In this document: positions 49,952 to 59,948 of the stretch, one piece after another
How the letters are laid out: each line of letters starts with the position of its first letter
Position numbering within the stretch: the first letter of the stretch is position 1
DNA from: Gilvimarinus sp. DA14
Lineage (GTDB): Bacteria; Pseudomonadota; Gammaproteobacteria; Pseudomonadales; Cellvibrionaceae
Assembly (NCBI RefSeq): GCF_024204685.1
Contig: NZ_CP100350.1
Location: 1,714,501 to 1,778,500, forward strand
DNA length: 64,000 bases
Direction of reading: 5' to 3'
The notes under the pieces: generated by a model
What the model was told of the DNA's origin: nothing
Seen by the model: the letters and a program-made list of their open reading frames with translations, nothing else
Databases searched by the model: none
Position numbers and translations under genes: made by a program

Positions 49952-51730
49952 TCAGTGGTCGGCGCGCTCGGGCGGTGGAGCCACCCGCAGCACTTCTTCC
50001 ATAGTGGTCAGGCCCGCGGCGATCTTTTGCGCGCCGGACAAGCGCAGAGTCCGCATGCCCTCGCGCATGGCCTGCTTACGCAAGGCCTGCAAATTACACT
50101 GGCCGGTAATAAGATCTTTGATGGAATCGCTCAAGGTGAGAATCTCATAGATACCCTGGCGCCCCAGGTACCCGGTATTGCGACACTCCAAACACCCCAC
50201 AGGACGGTACACCTTTTCTGGCAAGTTAACTTTCCAGGGTGCTACCAGTGAGTCCCAGTCTTCGCGTTTAATGCTGCCCTCTTCTTTGCAGTGAGGGCAC
50301 AGTGTACGCACCAGTCGCTGCGCCATTACCCCCAGCAAGGTGGCGTTTATCAAGTAAGAGGGGATCCCCAGATCCAGCAGACGGGCCACGGTAGCCGGGG
50401 CATCATTGGTATGCAAGGTGGACAGCACCAGGTGCCCGGTGAGCGCTGCCTGCACCGCCATCTGTGCGGTTTCCAAATCGCGCATCTCACCTACCATGAT
50501 GATATCCGGATCCTGACGCATCAAAGTGCGGATACCGGCGGCAAAATCCAATTCGATTTTGTGGTGCACCTGAGTCTGGTTAAAGCTCTCCTCCACCATC
50601 TCAATCGGATCTTCGATGGTGCTGACGTTAACCTCACTGGTGGCGAGCTTGCGCAGCGATGAATAGAGCGTAGTGGTTTTACCCGAACCGGTGGGGCCTG
50701 TGACCAGCACAATGCCGTTAGGGCGCGACAGCATGCCATCCCAGCGTTTGAAGTCGTCCCCAACCAGCCCCAAGTCGTGAAAACTGCGCAGCAGTACTTC
50801 GGGATCGAAAATACGCATAACCAATTTTTCACCAAACGCCGTTGGCAGTGTCGACAAACGCAGCTCCACCTCACTGTCATCGGCGCGGCGGGTTTTGATA
50901 CGGCCGTCCTGCGGCTTGCGCTTCTCGGCAATGTTCATCCGTCCCAGCACTTTAAAGCGGCTGACCACGGCCATTGCCACGGAAGCGGGAAACTCGTAAA
51001 CATCGTGCAAAACGCCGTCAATGCGGAACCTGACCTTGCCGATTTCGCGCCTGGGCTCTATATGAATATCACTGGCGCGCTGATCGTAAGCATACTGTAA
51101 CAACCAATCGACAATATTGACGACGTGCTTGTCGTCTGCATCAGCATCGCCAAGGGATTTTAGCTCTACCAGCTGTTCGAAGTTAGTGGCGCCCGAGGCG
51201 CCGGGGCCACCGCTGGCGCCAGACACCGAACGGGCCAGAGTGTAAAACTCAATTTGATAGCGAGACACGTCCGCCGGATTGGCAAACACCCGCCGCACGC
51301 GTTTGCGCGCAACATGCTCAACCTGAGGCTCCCAGCCAGCGAGAAACGGCTGGGCACAGGCAATGACGACCTCATCTGGGGTCACTTCAACGCAGAGAAT
51401 GCTGTGGCGCTTGGCAAAGCCATAAGACACCACCGAGGTTACTTTAGAGACATCGATTTTGAGCGGATCAATATGTACCACATCGAGACCGGCCCGCCCC
51501 GCCATCCATTGGGTGAGCGCTTCGCCGTCCAGCAGCTTGCCCGGGCGGGCGGCATCATCGACATTCTGGCTGGCCACATATGCCATGGGGTGCATGGCCG
51601 TCTGCGCGCGACTTCTATTAGCACCCAGCAGTATGTTGGCATCGGCCTTACTGATGCGCTCATCTGCCAACAGCTCATTGATGACAAAGCGCAGGTCCAA
51701 CACCGTATCCGCCGGTATCTGCTGGGGCAT
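49952..51730 (-). CDS. orphan GspE/PilB-type secretion ATPase
   Basis: Secretion/pilus-assembly ATPase (592 aa). An N-terminal MshEN/GSPII_E-like region (about 20–170) precedes the motor domain. Walker A GPTGSGKTTTLYSSL, Asp box and Walker B DPDIIMVGEMRD, then HLVLSTLHTNDA. The zinc-type cysteines CPHC and CLEC are present. GGGAG lies 7 nt upstream of the ATG. No pilin, platform or prepilin peptidase gene is beside it; instead it precedes glnE. Type IV pilus PilB and type II GspE are both possible; the partner machine is not in the window, although pilMNOPQ is 22 kb away. Confidence 0.85.
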   Translation of the reverse strand: MPQQIPADTVLDLRFVINELLADERISKADANILLGANRSRAQTAMHPMAYVASQNVDDAARPGKLLDGEALTQWMAGRAGLDVVHIDPLKIDVSKVTSVVSYGFAKRHSILCVEVTPDEVVIACAQPFLAGWEPQVEHVARKRVRRVFANPADVSRYQIEFYTLARSVSGASGGPGASGATNFEQLVELKSLGDADADDKHVVNIVDWLLQYAYDQRASDIHIEPRREIGKVRFRIDGVLHDVYEFPASVAMAVVSRFKVLGRMNIAEKRKPQDGRIKTRRADDSEVELRLSTLPTAFGEKLVMRIFDPEVLLRSFHDLGLVGDDFKRWDGMLSRPNGIVLVTGPTGSGKTTTLYSSLRKLATSEVNVSTIEDPIEMVEESFNQTQVHHKIELDFAAGIRTLMRQDPDIIMVGEMRDLETAQMAVQAALTGHLVLSTLHTNDAPATVARLLDLGIPSYLINATLLGVMAQRLVRTLCPHCKEEGSIKREDWDSLVAPWKVNLPEKVYRPVGCLECRNTGYLGRQGIYEILTLSDSIKDLITGQCNLQALRKQAMREGMRTLRLSGAQKIAAGLTTMEEVLRVAPPPERADH

Positions 51731-51791
51731 AGCACACTCCCAAGTATTCGATTCGAGCGCCGATTGTAGCCTGCGGATGGCGAATGAGTCA

Positions 51792-51830
51792 CCCGCCCGG
51801 CGTGACCTGGGCGGGCAATGTTTTTATACT
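51792..51830 (+). promoter_or_regulatory. DUF47–pit promoter with inverted repeat over the -35
   Basis: GTGACC (51802–51807) and TATACT (51825–51830) are spaced by 17 nt, predicting a start near 51837, about 25 nt before the ATG. The -35 sits in the loop of a 7-bp inverted repeat, CCCGCCC (51792–51798) and GGGCGGG (51809–51815), which could be an operator. No PhoB box was recognised. Confidence 0.5.
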
Positions 51831-51861
51831 GCGCGCTGAATTTGAGAGAGGACTCAAGATT

Positions 51862-52542
51862 ATGGCTTTCAGCAACCCGTTTTCCAATATGTTCGGGCAC
51901 TCCCCCATCAAACCCATGCAGGAGCACATGACGGCGGTGGTAGAGGCATCGGGCAGATTACCCGGCTTCTTCGAAGCGGCCATCGGCGGCGACTGGGACA
52001 CCGCCAGGCAACTCCAGCAGGAAATCGCCGCGCTGGAAACCAAAGCCGACGACATGAAAAAGCAGCTGCGCCTGCACTTGCCCAAAAGCCTGTTTTTGCC
52101 GGTGCCGCGCACCGACTTGCTGGAGCTGCTAAGCACTCAAGACCGCATCGCCAACAAAGCGCAGGATATCACCGGCATTATGCTAGGTCGCAAAATGGCG
52201 ATCCCCGCCAGCCTCAAAGAACCCTTTCAGGAGTTTGTCATGTCGGCACAGAAGACCGCCGAACAGGCACTGGCGGCCATCAATGAGCTGGACGAGTTGC
52301 TGGAAACCGGGTTTAGCGGCCGCGAGGTCAGCCTGGTGGAAAACATGATTGAAAAGCTCGACGATTACGAGCGCATCAACGATCAACAACAGGTAGAAAT
52401 TCGCTCCAAGCTATTTGAGCTGGAAGCACAACTGCCGCCCGTAGACGTTATGTTCCTGTACCAAATTATCGACTGGATCGGTGATTTGGCCGACCGGGCG
52501 CAAGCCGTGGGCAGCCGCCTGCAACTGTTACTGGCGCGTTAA
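51862..52542 (+). CDS. DUF47/PhoU-divergent family protein (TIGR00153)
   Basis: Cytoplasmic helical PhoU-like protein (226 aa) of the TIGR00153 family, commonly paired with Pit phosphate transporters. Heptad-like helices are seen throughout, with the family segment LPKSLFLPVPRTDLLELL and QDRIANKAQDI. The ATG at 51862 has AGAGGA about 10 nt upstream. It precedes pit by 49 bp on the same strand and probably regulates or accompanies that transporter. Confidence 0.92.
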   Translation: MAFSNPFSNMFGHSPIKPMQEHMTAVVEASGRLPGFFEAAIGGDWDTARQLQQEIAALETKADDMKKQLRLHLPKSLFLPVPRTDLLELLSTQDRIANKAQDITGIMLGRKMAIPASLKEPFQEFVMSAQKTAEQALAAINELDELLETGFSGREVSLVENMIEKLDDYERINDQQQVEIRSKLFELEAQLPPVDVMFLYQIIDWIGDLADRAQAVGSRLQLLLAR

Positions 52543-52591
52543 AAGCGCGCTTAAATGCAATTAAAAACTACAGAGACACTGGGGAATTTCC

Positions 52592-53866
52592 ATGACCGTG
52601 ATCGCTGAATACGGCCAGATTTTACTGATACTTGCCTGCGTTTTTGGCCTGTTTATGGCTTGGGGGGTAGGTGCCAATGACGTCGCCAACGCCATGGGCA
52701 CATCGGTGGGCTCCAAAGCACTGACGATTAAACAGGCGATTGTCATCGCCATGATTTTCGAGTTTCTAGGGGCCTACCTGGCCGGCGGCGCGGTGACATC
52801 CACCATCCGCAAAGGGATTGTCGACCCGGCCATTATGGCCGGCTCGCCCGAGCTATTGGTGTACGGGATGCTCTCGGCACTTCTGGCTGCGGGCACTTGG
52901 TTGTTGATTGCCAGCATTGTGGGTTGGCCGGTATCGACTACTCACTCTATTGTCGGTGCAATTGTGGGCTTTGCTGCGGTGGGTATATCCACCGATGCGG
53001 TCGCATGGGGCAAGGTTATGTCCATTGTCGCCAGCTGGGTAGTCTCTCCTATGCTCGCTGGTACCATCGCCTTCTTCATCTTCCGCTCGGTGCAAAGACT
53101 GATTCTCAATACCGAGGATCCTTTCGCCAATGCCCGCCGCTACATTCCTTTTTATATGTTTGCGGTGGGTTTTTTGATTGCCATGGTGACCCTCCTAAAA
53201 GGCCTCAAGCATGTCTTTAAAGACACGGGATTCTCTCTTAACTTTCTAGAGAGCACCCTGATTGCAGCGGTGATTGGCGGTATCGTCTGCGTTATTGGTA
53301 TTTTTTTACTGCGCCGTATTCAGCCCGAAGAGACACCAGCCAGCGGCAATCGCTTTGCCAACGTAGAAAGACTGTTTGCCATCTTAATGGTGTTCACCGC
53401 CTGCGCCATGGCTTTTGCTCACGGCTCTAACGATGTTGCCAACGCTGTCGGCCCTATGGCCGCGGTTATTAACGTCATCAACACCGGCGGTGTCGCAGCG
53501 CAATCGGTTATGCCCAGCTGGGTGCTACTGATTGGCGGCGTGGGGATTGTGATTGGTCTTGCCACCTATGGCTTTAAAGTAATGGCTACCATTGGTAAAA
53601 AGATCACTGAACTCACGCCCAGCCGCGGTTTTGCCGCCGAGCTTGCCGCCGCCGCCACCGTGGTGCTGGCCTCGGGCACCGGCCTGCCAATTTCAACTAC
53701 CCACACGCTCGTAGGGGCTGTATTGGGCGTAGGCTTGGCCCGCGGTATTGGCGCCCTGAACCTAGGCGTAGTGGGCTCAATCTTCATGTCCTGGGTAGTC
53801 ACCCTTCCCGCCGGCGCCGGCCTTGCCATTTTGTTTTTCTTTTTCTTCAAAGGCATTTTCGGTTAG
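52592..53866 (+). CDS. Pit family inorganic phosphate transporter
   Basis: Low-affinity phosphate transporter with about eleven membrane segments (424 aa). The two homologous halves carry the PHO4 signatures GANDVANAMGTSVGSKAL near the N-terminus and GSNDVANAVGPMAAV in the second half, with the intracellular loop (about 165–270) between. GGGG is 8–12 nt upstream of the ATG. Downstream of the DUF47 gene in one transcript. Likely H+- or cation-coupled; substrate metal-phosphate is family knowledge. Confidence 0.93.
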   Translation: MTVIAEYGQILLILACVFGLFMAWGVGANDVANAMGTSVGSKALTIKQAIVIAMIFEFLGAYLAGGAVTSTIRKGIVDPAIMAGSPELLVYGMLSALLAAGTWLLIASIVGWPVSTTHSIVGAIVGFAAVGISTDAVAWGKVMSIVASWVVSPMLAGTIAFFIFRSVQRLILNTEDPFANARRYIPFYMFAVGFLIAMVTLLKGLKHVFKDTGFSLNFLESTLIAAVIGGIVCVIGIFLLRRIQPEETPASGNRFANVERLFAILMVFTACAMAFAHGSNDVANAVGPMAAVINVINTGGVAAQSVMPSWVLLIGGVGIVIGLATYGFKVMATIGKKITELTPSRGFAAELAAAATVVLASGTGLPISTTHTLVGAVLGVGLARGIGALNLGVVGSIFMSWVVTLPAGAGLAILFFFFFKGIFG

Positions 53867-53872
53867 TCCTCA

Positions 53873-53902
53873 GCCGCGCTTTTGCTATCGCAAAAGCGCG
53901 GC
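53873..53902. other. perfect 13-bp inverted repeat after pit
   Basis: GCCGCGCTTTTGC and GCAAAAGCGCGGC separated by four bases, immediately after the pit stop. There is no T run on the plus side (CTCTTGTG follows), so it is at best an atypical terminator or an mRNA-end stabiliser. Confidence 0.7.
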
Positions 53903-53959
53903 CTCTTGTGCCCCGTCACCACTGTATTACACTGGCGCTTCCCGAGCCGGAGACGCCAA

Positions 53960-55129
53960 ATGTCACTCGACCTGAACCGCTATAAAGATTTTCTTACCCA
54001 ACTAGTCGCTGAACCATCGGTTAGCTGTGCCGTACCCTCATGGGATATGAGTAACCAGCGCGTGATCGAGCATTTAGCCAACTGGCTAGAGGCTTATGGC
54101 TTTACCAGCCAGATTCTGCCTGTAGCGAACCATCCGGGTAAATTTAATTTACTGGCCACCTTAGGCACAGGCGACGGCGGATTGGTGTTTGCCGGTCACA
54201 GCGATACCGTGCCTTTCGACGAGCACCTCTGGCAGAGCGATCCTTTGCAGTTAACTGAAAAAGACAACCGGCTTTACGGCCTCGGCGCCACCGATATGAA
54301 GGGCTTTTTCCCGGCGGTACTTGAGGCGGTAAAAGACCTGGACGCCAGCAAACTGACGCAGCCAGTGATGGTTCTTGCCACTGCCGATGAAGAAAGTAGC
54401 ATGAGCGGCGCGCGAGCGTTGGTCGATAGCGGCGGCCTATGTGCCCGCTATGCGGTGGTGGGTGAACCCACCGGGATGCGCCCGATCCACATGCACAAAG
54501 GAATTTTAATGGAAACGGTGCGCGTCAAAGGCGCCGCCGGTCACTCGTCCAACCCGGCGCTGGGCAACAGCGCCCTTGAAGCCATGCACGAGGTCATCGG
54601 CGAGCTTCTGCAATACCGCGAGGAACTGCAGCAACGCTACCGCAATCCTGGCTTTGCCGTCGATTTACCCACCCTAAACCTCGGTTGTATTCACGGCGGC
54701 GACGGCGCCAACAGAATCTGCGGCGAATGTGAACTGCACTTTGATTTGCGCTCCATTCCCGGCATGCATAACGATGAACTACGCCAGGGAATTACGCAGC
54801 GCCTCACCCCTATTGCCGAGAGGCGCAAGCTGGATATTGTGTTCTCCACTTTGTTTGAAGGGGTAGACCCGTTCTATCAAGACGAGCACTCTGAGCTGAT
54901 CCGCACCTGTGAACGCCTTACAGGCCAGAGCGCTACCAGCGTTGCCTTTGCCACCGAGGCGCCGTTTTTTCGCGATATGGGTTTGCAAACCGTGGTTATG
55001 GGGCCGGGCTCCATTGACCAGGCTCATCAGAGCAACGAATATATTGAGCTGAGCCAGATCGAGCCGGCGGTAGACACCATTCGCCAGATGATTGAACACT
55101 TTTGCATGACCGAGACTAGCCACGCATGA
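53960..55129 (+). CDS. argE: acetylornithine deacetylase
   Basis: M20 metallohydrolase releasing ornithine from N-acetylornithine in arginine synthesis (389 aa). The metal/active-site segments are FAGHSDTVPFDEHLW, LGATDMKGFF, TADEESSMSGAR and GEPTGMRPIHMHKG. The ATG at 53960 has CGGAG 8 nt upstream; the earlier in-frame extension lacks support. The TGA overlaps the argA ATG (ATGA), so the two are translationally coupled. Presence of ArgE plus ArgA indicates the linear rather than ornithine-recycling route, at least in this locus. Confidence 0.94.
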   Translation: MSLDLNRYKDFLTQLVAEPSVSCAVPSWDMSNQRVIEHLANWLEAYGFTSQILPVANHPGKFNLLATLGTGDGGLVFAGHSDTVPFDEHLWQSDPLQLTEKDNRLYGLGATDMKGFFPAVLEAVKDLDASKLTQPVMVLATADEESSMSGARALVDSGGLCARYAVVGEPTGMRPIHMHKGILMETVRVKGAAGHSSNPALGNSALEAMHEVIGELLQYREELQQRYRNPGFAVDLPTLNLGCIHGGDGANRICGECELHFDLRSIPGMHNDELRQGITQRLTPIAERRKLDIVFSTLFEGVDPFYQDEHSELIRTCERLTGQSATSVAFATEAPFFRDMGLQTVVMGPGSIDQAHQSNEYIELSQIEPAVDTIRQMIEHFCMTETSHA

Positions 55130-56445
55130 GCGAACAACAGCAAAAAGATTACGTGAAGTGGTTTCGCCACTCCTCTCCCTATATCAATGCCCACCGGGGG
55201 AGGACCTTCGTGGTCATGCTGCCGGGAGAGGCGCTAAACCACGCCAATTTCAGCAACATCATTCACGATCTGGCGCTGCTTTCGAGCCTGGGAGTACGGC
55301 TGGTGCTGATTCACGGTGCACGGCCGCAGATCGATGCGCGCCTGGCCACAGAAGATCGCAGCAGTGATTTTCACAAACACCTGCGCATTACCGACGCCGA
55401 CAGCCTGAGCGCGGTCCTTCAAGCCATTGGCGGTGCTCGTATTACGATGGAAGCGGCTCTTTCCACCGGACTGCCCAACTCGCCCATGCACGGCTCGCGC
55501 ATCGAGGTGGTCAGTGGCAACTTCGTCTCTGCCATGCCGCTTGGCGTCTTGGATGGCGTCGACTTACAACATACGGGCAAGGTAAGACGGGTCAACGTCG
55601 CGCAGCTGACCCGGTCGCTAGATGCGGGTGCCATTGCACTGCTATCGCCGCTGGGTTACTCGGCCACCGGAGAGGTGTTTAACCTCAGTTACAGTGATGT
55701 AGCCACCCAGGTGGCGAGCGCACTGAAAGCGGACAAGCTGCTCGCTTTTTGCGATGGTGACGGCGTCTACGACGCTGAAGGTGCGCTGGTGCGCCAGCTT
55801 CCCCTCGGCCAGTGCAAAGACTATCTGGCCGCCCACGCGGGCGAGCTCAGCGATATGATCCGCCAGGCGCTGGAAAGCGCCTACCTCAGCTGCCTGCAGG
55901 GCGTCCAGCGGGCCCAGCTGGTTAACTACACTGCCGACGGCGCACTGCTGGGCGAGCTGTTTACCCGTGACGGCCAAGGCACCATGATTTACTCGGGGCA
56001 ATACGAGCAGTTGCGCACCGCCACTATCGACGATGTGGGCGGCATTCTCGAGCTGATTGCGCCTTTAGAAGAACAGGGCATTTTGGTCAGGCGCTCGCGC
56101 GAGCTTTTAGAAACCGAGATCGATAAATTCAACGTGATGGAGAAAGACGGTACGGTTATCGCCTGCGCAGCCCTATACCCTTACGGCGAGGTCGCCGAGC
56201 TCGCCTGCGTTGCCACTCACCCGGACTACCGCAAAGGCGGGCGCGCCAGCCAACTCTTAGAACAACTCGAGCAGCAAGCGCGTCGCCGCGGCACTCACAC
56301 ACTGTTTGTGCTCACCACCCAAACCGCGCACTGGTTTTTGGAACACGGCTTCGTGCAGGGAAAGATCGATCAACTACCTCAAGAGCGCCAGACGTTTTAC
56401 AACTACCAGCGTGGCTCGAAGGTATTTTTTAAAGAAATTGGTTAG
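55126..56445 (+). CDS. argA: N-acetylglutamate synthase
   Basis: First enzyme of arginine synthesis, acetylating glutamate from acetyl-CoA (439 aa; E. coli 443). An amino-acid-kinase-like N-terminal domain (to about 290), which normally binds the feedback inhibitor arginine, precedes a GNAT domain with LACVATHPDYRKGGRASQLLE and the LTTQTAHWF segment. Overlaps argE by 4 bp. No ArgR box was recognised upstream of argE. Confidence 0.96.
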   Translation: MSEQQQKDYVKWFRHSSPYINAHRGRTFVVMLPGEALNHANFSNIIHDLALLSSLGVRLVLIHGARPQIDARLATEDRSSDFHKHLRITDADSLSAVLQAIGGARITMEAALSTGLPNSPMHGSRIEVVSGNFVSAMPLGVLDGVDLQHTGKVRRVNVAQLTRSLDAGAIALLSPLGYSATGEVFNLSYSDVATQVASALKADKLLAFCDGDGVYDAEGALVRQLPLGQCKDYLAAHAGELSDMIRQALESAYLSCLQGVQRAQLVNYTADGALLGELFTRDGQGTMIYSGQYEQLRTATIDDVGGILELIAPLEEQGILVRRSRELLETEIDKFNVMEKDGTVIACAALYPYGEVAELACVATHPDYRKGGRASQLLEQLEQQARRRGTHTLFVLTTQTAHWFLEHGFVQGKIDQLPQERQTFYNYQRGSKVFFKEIG

Positions 56446-56562
56446 CTTATTGCCCGGGGCGGCCTCCGAGGTCAGCCTGCCGAGATCAGACCCGCATCCG
56501 CTAACATTCTGGTATCCTATGCGGCTTTTCTCTGACCTGTTTCTACTTAAGTAGGTAAGATT

Positions 56563-58404
56563 ATGCCGACCTATCGCTCCAGAACCACTACCGCCGGCCG
56601 CAATATGGCTGGCGCTCGCGCCCTTTGGCGCGCCACCGGCATGAAAGACGACGACTTTCAAAAGCCGATTATCGCCATCGCCAACTCCTTTACCCAGTTT
56701 GTTCCCGGCCATGTTCACTTAAAAGATATGGGGCAACTGGTTGCCCGCGAAGTCGAAAAAGCTGGCGGGGTCGCCAAGGAGTTCAACACCATTGCGGTGG
56801 ATGACGGTATCGCCATGGGGCACGACGGCATGCTCTATTCACTGCCCTCGCGCGATATTATCGCCGACTCGGTGGAATATATGGTTAACGCGCACTGTGC
56901 CGATGCGCTGGTGTGTATTTCTAACTGCGACAAGATTACCCCGGGAATGCTGATGGCGGCCATGCGCCTCAATGTGCCAGTTATATTTGTCTCTGGCGGC
57001 CCCATGGAAGCCGGCAAAACCAAGCTGCTCGATCACGGTCTGGATTTGATCGACGCCATGGTCATGGCAGCCGATGACAATGTTGACGACGAGACCCTAA
57101 CCGAGGTTGAGCGCAGCGCCTGCCCAACCTGTGGCAGCTGCTCGGGCATGTTTACCGCCAACTCCATGAACTGCCTGACCGAAGCCCTGGGACTGTCCCT
57201 GCCAGGCAATGGCACTATTGTCGCCACCCACGCCGATCGCGAGAAGCTGTTTAAGCGCGCGGGGCACAAAATCGTCGAACTGGCAAAACGCTATTACGAA
57301 GGCGACGAAGAGCATTTACTGCCTCGCGCAATCGGCAATCGCGCCGCTTTCAGTAACGCCATGGCGCTGGACATTGCTATGGGTGGCTCTACCAACACCA
57401 TTTTGCACTTGCTGGCGGCGGCCCAGGAGGCTGAGCTGGATTTTGGCATGTCGGATATCGACCGAATTTCCCGCGAAGTCCCCCAACTGTGTAAAGTTGC
57501 CCCCAATACTCAGAAATATCACATCGAAGATGTTCATCGTGCCGGTGGCATTATGGGTATTCTGGGTGAACTTGATCGCGCAGGCGTCATTGATACCAGC
57601 GTACCGACGGTTTACGGCGATACTCTGAAGGATGCCTTGGACGAGTGGGACATTATGCGGGACCCCTCGCCAGAGGTCGTAGAATTTTACAAAGCGGGCC
57701 CCGGTGGCATACCTACGCAAGTGGCTTTTAGCCAGAGCGCCCGCTGGCCCAGCCTGGACGGCGACCGTAAAGACGGCTGCATCCGCAACCTGGAGAATGC
57801 CTTCTCTTTAGAAGGTGGCCTGGCCGTACTGTACGGCAATATCGCCGAGGACGGTTGTGTCGTCAAAACCGCAGGCGTAGATGACTCGATTTTAGTGTTC
57901 GAGGGTCCGGCACACGTCGTCGAGAGCCAGGAGAAAGCTGTAGAAAACATTCTCGAAGGCAAGGTCAAACCGGGCGATGTGGTGATCATTCGCTACGAGG
58001 GCCCCCGTGGCGGCCCCGGCATGCAAGAGATGCTCTACCCCACGAGCTATTTAAAATCTAAGGGCATGGGTAAGCAGTGCGCGCTGCTGACAGACGGTCG
58101 CTTTTCTGGCGGCACCTCAGGTCTATCTATCGGCCACTGCTCTCCGGAAGCCGCAGCCGGCGGAGCCATTGGCTTAATTGAGACTGGTGACATCATTCGG
58201 ATCGATATACCCAAGCGCACAATTGATGTAAAGCTCACTATGCGCGAGCTGCACGATCGCCGCGAGCAAATGGAAGCCCGGGACAATCCTTGGAAGCCTC
58301 TGGAGGATCGCCCTCGCAAAGTCAGCGCTTCACTAAAGGCCTACGCTAAGCTCGCCACTAGTGCCGACAAAGGTGCGGTGAGAGATCTCAGCCAACTCGA
58401 TTAA
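56563..58404 (+). CDS. ilvD: dihydroxy-acid dehydratase
   Basis: Iron–sulfur dehydratase giving the 2-oxo acids of the branched-chain pathway (613 aa; E. coli 616). The cluster cysteines sit in [10 protein letters not shown] and [25 protein letters not shown]. The [19 protein letters not shown] segment near the C-terminus is also conserved. It complements ilvE, which is elsewhere in the window, and precedes a strong terminator. A -10-like TATCCT at 56514 is the only promoter feature seen. Confidence 0.97.
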   Translation: MPTYRSRTTTAGRNMAGARALWRATGMKDDDFQKPIIAIANSFTQFVPGHVHLKDMGQLVAREVEKAGGVAKEFNTIAVDDGIAMGHDGMLYSLPSRDIIADSVEYMVNAHCADALVCISNCDKITPGMLMAAMRLNVPVIFVSGGPMEAGKTKLLDHGLDLIDAMVMAADDNVDDETLTEVERSACPTCGSCSGMFTANSMNCLTEALGLSLPGNGTIVATHADREKLFKRAGHKIVELAKRYYEGDEEHLLPRAIGNRAAFSNAMALDIAMGGSTNTILHLLAAAQEAELDFGMSDIDRISREVPQLCKVAPNTQKYHIEDVHRAGGIMGILGELDRAGVIDTSVPTVYGDTLKDALDEWDIMRDPSPEVVEFYKAGPGGIPTQVAFSQSARWPSLDGDRKDGCIRNLENAFSLEGGLAVLYGNIAEDGCVVKTAGVDDSILVFEGPAHVVESQEKAVENILEGKVKPGDVVIIRYEGPRGGPGMQEMLYPTSYLKSKGMGKQCALLTDGRFSGGTSGLSIGHCSPEAAAGGAIGLIETGDIIRIDIPKRTIDVKLTMRELHDRREQMEARDNPWKPLEDRPRKVSASLKAYAKLATSADKGAVRDLSQLD

Positions 58405-58430
58405 GCTTGGCACTGCAACTTAGCCTCATA

Positions 58431-58459
58431 AAAATACCCGCTCAGGCGGGTATTTTTTT
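58431..58459 (+). terminator. intrinsic terminator after ilvD
   Basis: Stem AAAATACCCGC/GCGGGTATTTT with a TCAG loop and a run of T residues, 27 bp past the ilvD stop. Confidence 0.92.
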
Positions 58460-58501
58460 ATTACTGTTTTAAGTTACTAACGCCCTTAGTGTTGCGGGCA
58501 C

Positions 58502-58535
58502 AAAAAAGCCGGCTGGGACTAACCGAGCCGGCTTT
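58502..58535 (-). terminator. intrinsic terminator of the Ton operon
   Basis: Stem AAAGCCGGCT/AGCCGGCTTT, 11-nt loop, followed on the minus strand by six T residues. It lies 22 bp beyond the TPR gene stop. Confidence 0.9.
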
Positions 58536-58556
58536 GTACGGATAACCTAAAAAGCA

Positions 58557-59945
58557 TTAACCGTCGCTTTTCAGAGCTTCCTGACGCTTCTTCTCGCCTT
58601 CAGTGTAAGAAATCCACTGACTGGCAAACTTCTGGCTGCGCTTGTCGCGAGAGGCTTTCTTAAAGGCTTCGATGGCCTCATCGAAATTACCCCGTGCCAA
58701 CTCCGCTTGACCAATGGTCAGGTGAACCGAGTCTGGACGACTCAAGCCACCTTTTTGCAGAGCGTTACGCGCGGCAGACACCGAAGCTTCAAACTCATCG
58801 CGAGCAAACAACAGACGCGACAGGTTGAAATAAAGATCGCCATCTTCAGCCTTAGCCGCAGCGCGCTTCATTTCCACCAGAGCTTTGTCGGTCTCTTGCG
58901 ACAGGCGCCAAGAGTTGGCAAGCAACTCCAGGTTAGTCGCCGTAGGCTCGACAATTTTATCCGCGTTGATACCTTTATCGAGCAACTTCGCTGCTTTGTA
59001 AGGAGCATCGTTTTCAATAAAGTGCCCGGCCAGGCTCTTCAGCTCATTTTCTTTTTTCAGGCCACCCATCACATACATGGAGTCCATGGTGCGATAGTAG
59101 TTATCAAGCTGACCCAGCTCGTAGTACAAGCTAGCCATCTGTGACCAATAGTTCATTTTAGGATATAGACGAACCAACTCCTGCACTACAGCCAAGGTAG
59201 AATTGTAGTCTTCCTTAAAGAAGTACAGAGCGCGCAAAAAGCTGAGCCACTCTTCGCGTGGAATCTTGCCTTCTGCCTCGTACAATTCAATCGCATGCAG
59301 CATGTTGGCCAGCGCCTTTTCATGCTGTTCCGCGCCGTAGTATATCTGCGCCAGAGTTGAATATTGAGTCGCGGAGATCATGGTCACCATCTTCGACCAG
59401 CGCTCCAGATACTCAACAGCTTTCGTCTCATTTTCTTCCTGGGCGTACAACTGCCCCAAGAAATAGTAGAACTGAGCTTCTGTACCCACGGGCAAATTTG
59501 GACTCTGCGCCACAACCATCTCAAAGTACTTAATGGTGTTGGGCATATCCTCGCGCTCGTAGTAAAGCTGACCCAATACCTGATAAAGCATAGCTTTAGC
59601 GTAAGGGTTCAACTCACCGGCTTCACGCTCCATCTCTTTCGCCATCTGGAAAGCCTTGGCCGGATCGGCTTTCGCCCCTTCGGCTATTTGCTCTTCAGAA
59701 GGCTCCATGGTGGAGGTGATTTCAGAATAGTCTTCGATAAAGTCCTGCGGCAGGCCCGGCAGACGACGCGGATCTGGGCGCTGCTCGGCAGGCTTCAGAT
59801 ACTGGGCGTTCGCCGGGGCAATGCCATCAACTGCCATGGCGTCTACCGACACCATGGTCAGAACGGGGGCGGCAGCGAGCACCGCAACCCCTACAGACTT
59901 TTGCAAGGTGGCTGAAATTACTGATTTTAACGTCTTCATTTTCAT
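58557..59945 (-). CDS. TPR protein of the Ton operon
   Basis: Exported tetratricopeptide-repeat protein (462 aa). After a signal peptide (about 1–38) there are many helical repeats over residues 90–440 (for example MLYQVLGQLYYEREDMPNTI and YFLGQLYAQEENETKAVEYL), suited to binding partners in the periplasm. ATG at 59945 has AGGA 7 nt upstream; a GTG one codon earlier is possible. It is the last gene of the Ton operon, 3 bp after tonB. Comparable TPR genes accompany tonB2-type systems, but its role here is inferred. Confidence 0.82.
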   Translation of the reverse strand: MKMKTLKSVISATLQKSVGVAVLAAAPVLTMVSVDAMAVDGIAPANAQYLKPAEQRPDPRRLPGLPQDFIEDYSEITSTMEPSEEQIAEGAKADPAKAFQMAKEMEREAGELNPYAKAMLYQVLGQLYYEREDMPNTIKYFEMVVAQSPNLPVGTEAQFYYFLGQLYAQEENETKAVEYLERWSKMVTMISATQYSTLAQIYYGAEQHEKALANMLHAIELYEAEGKIPREEWLSFLRALYFFKEDYNSTLAVVQELVRLYPKMNYWSQMASLYYELGQLDNYYRTMDSMYVMGGLKKENELKSLAGHFIENDAPYKAAKLLDKGINADKIVEPTATNLELLANSWRLSQETDKALVEMKRAAAKAEDGDLYFNLSRLLFARDEFEASVSAARNALQKGGLSRPDSVHLTIGQAELARGNFDEAIEAFKKASRDKRSQKFASQWISYTEGEKKRQEALKSDG

Positions 59946-59948
59946 CAC

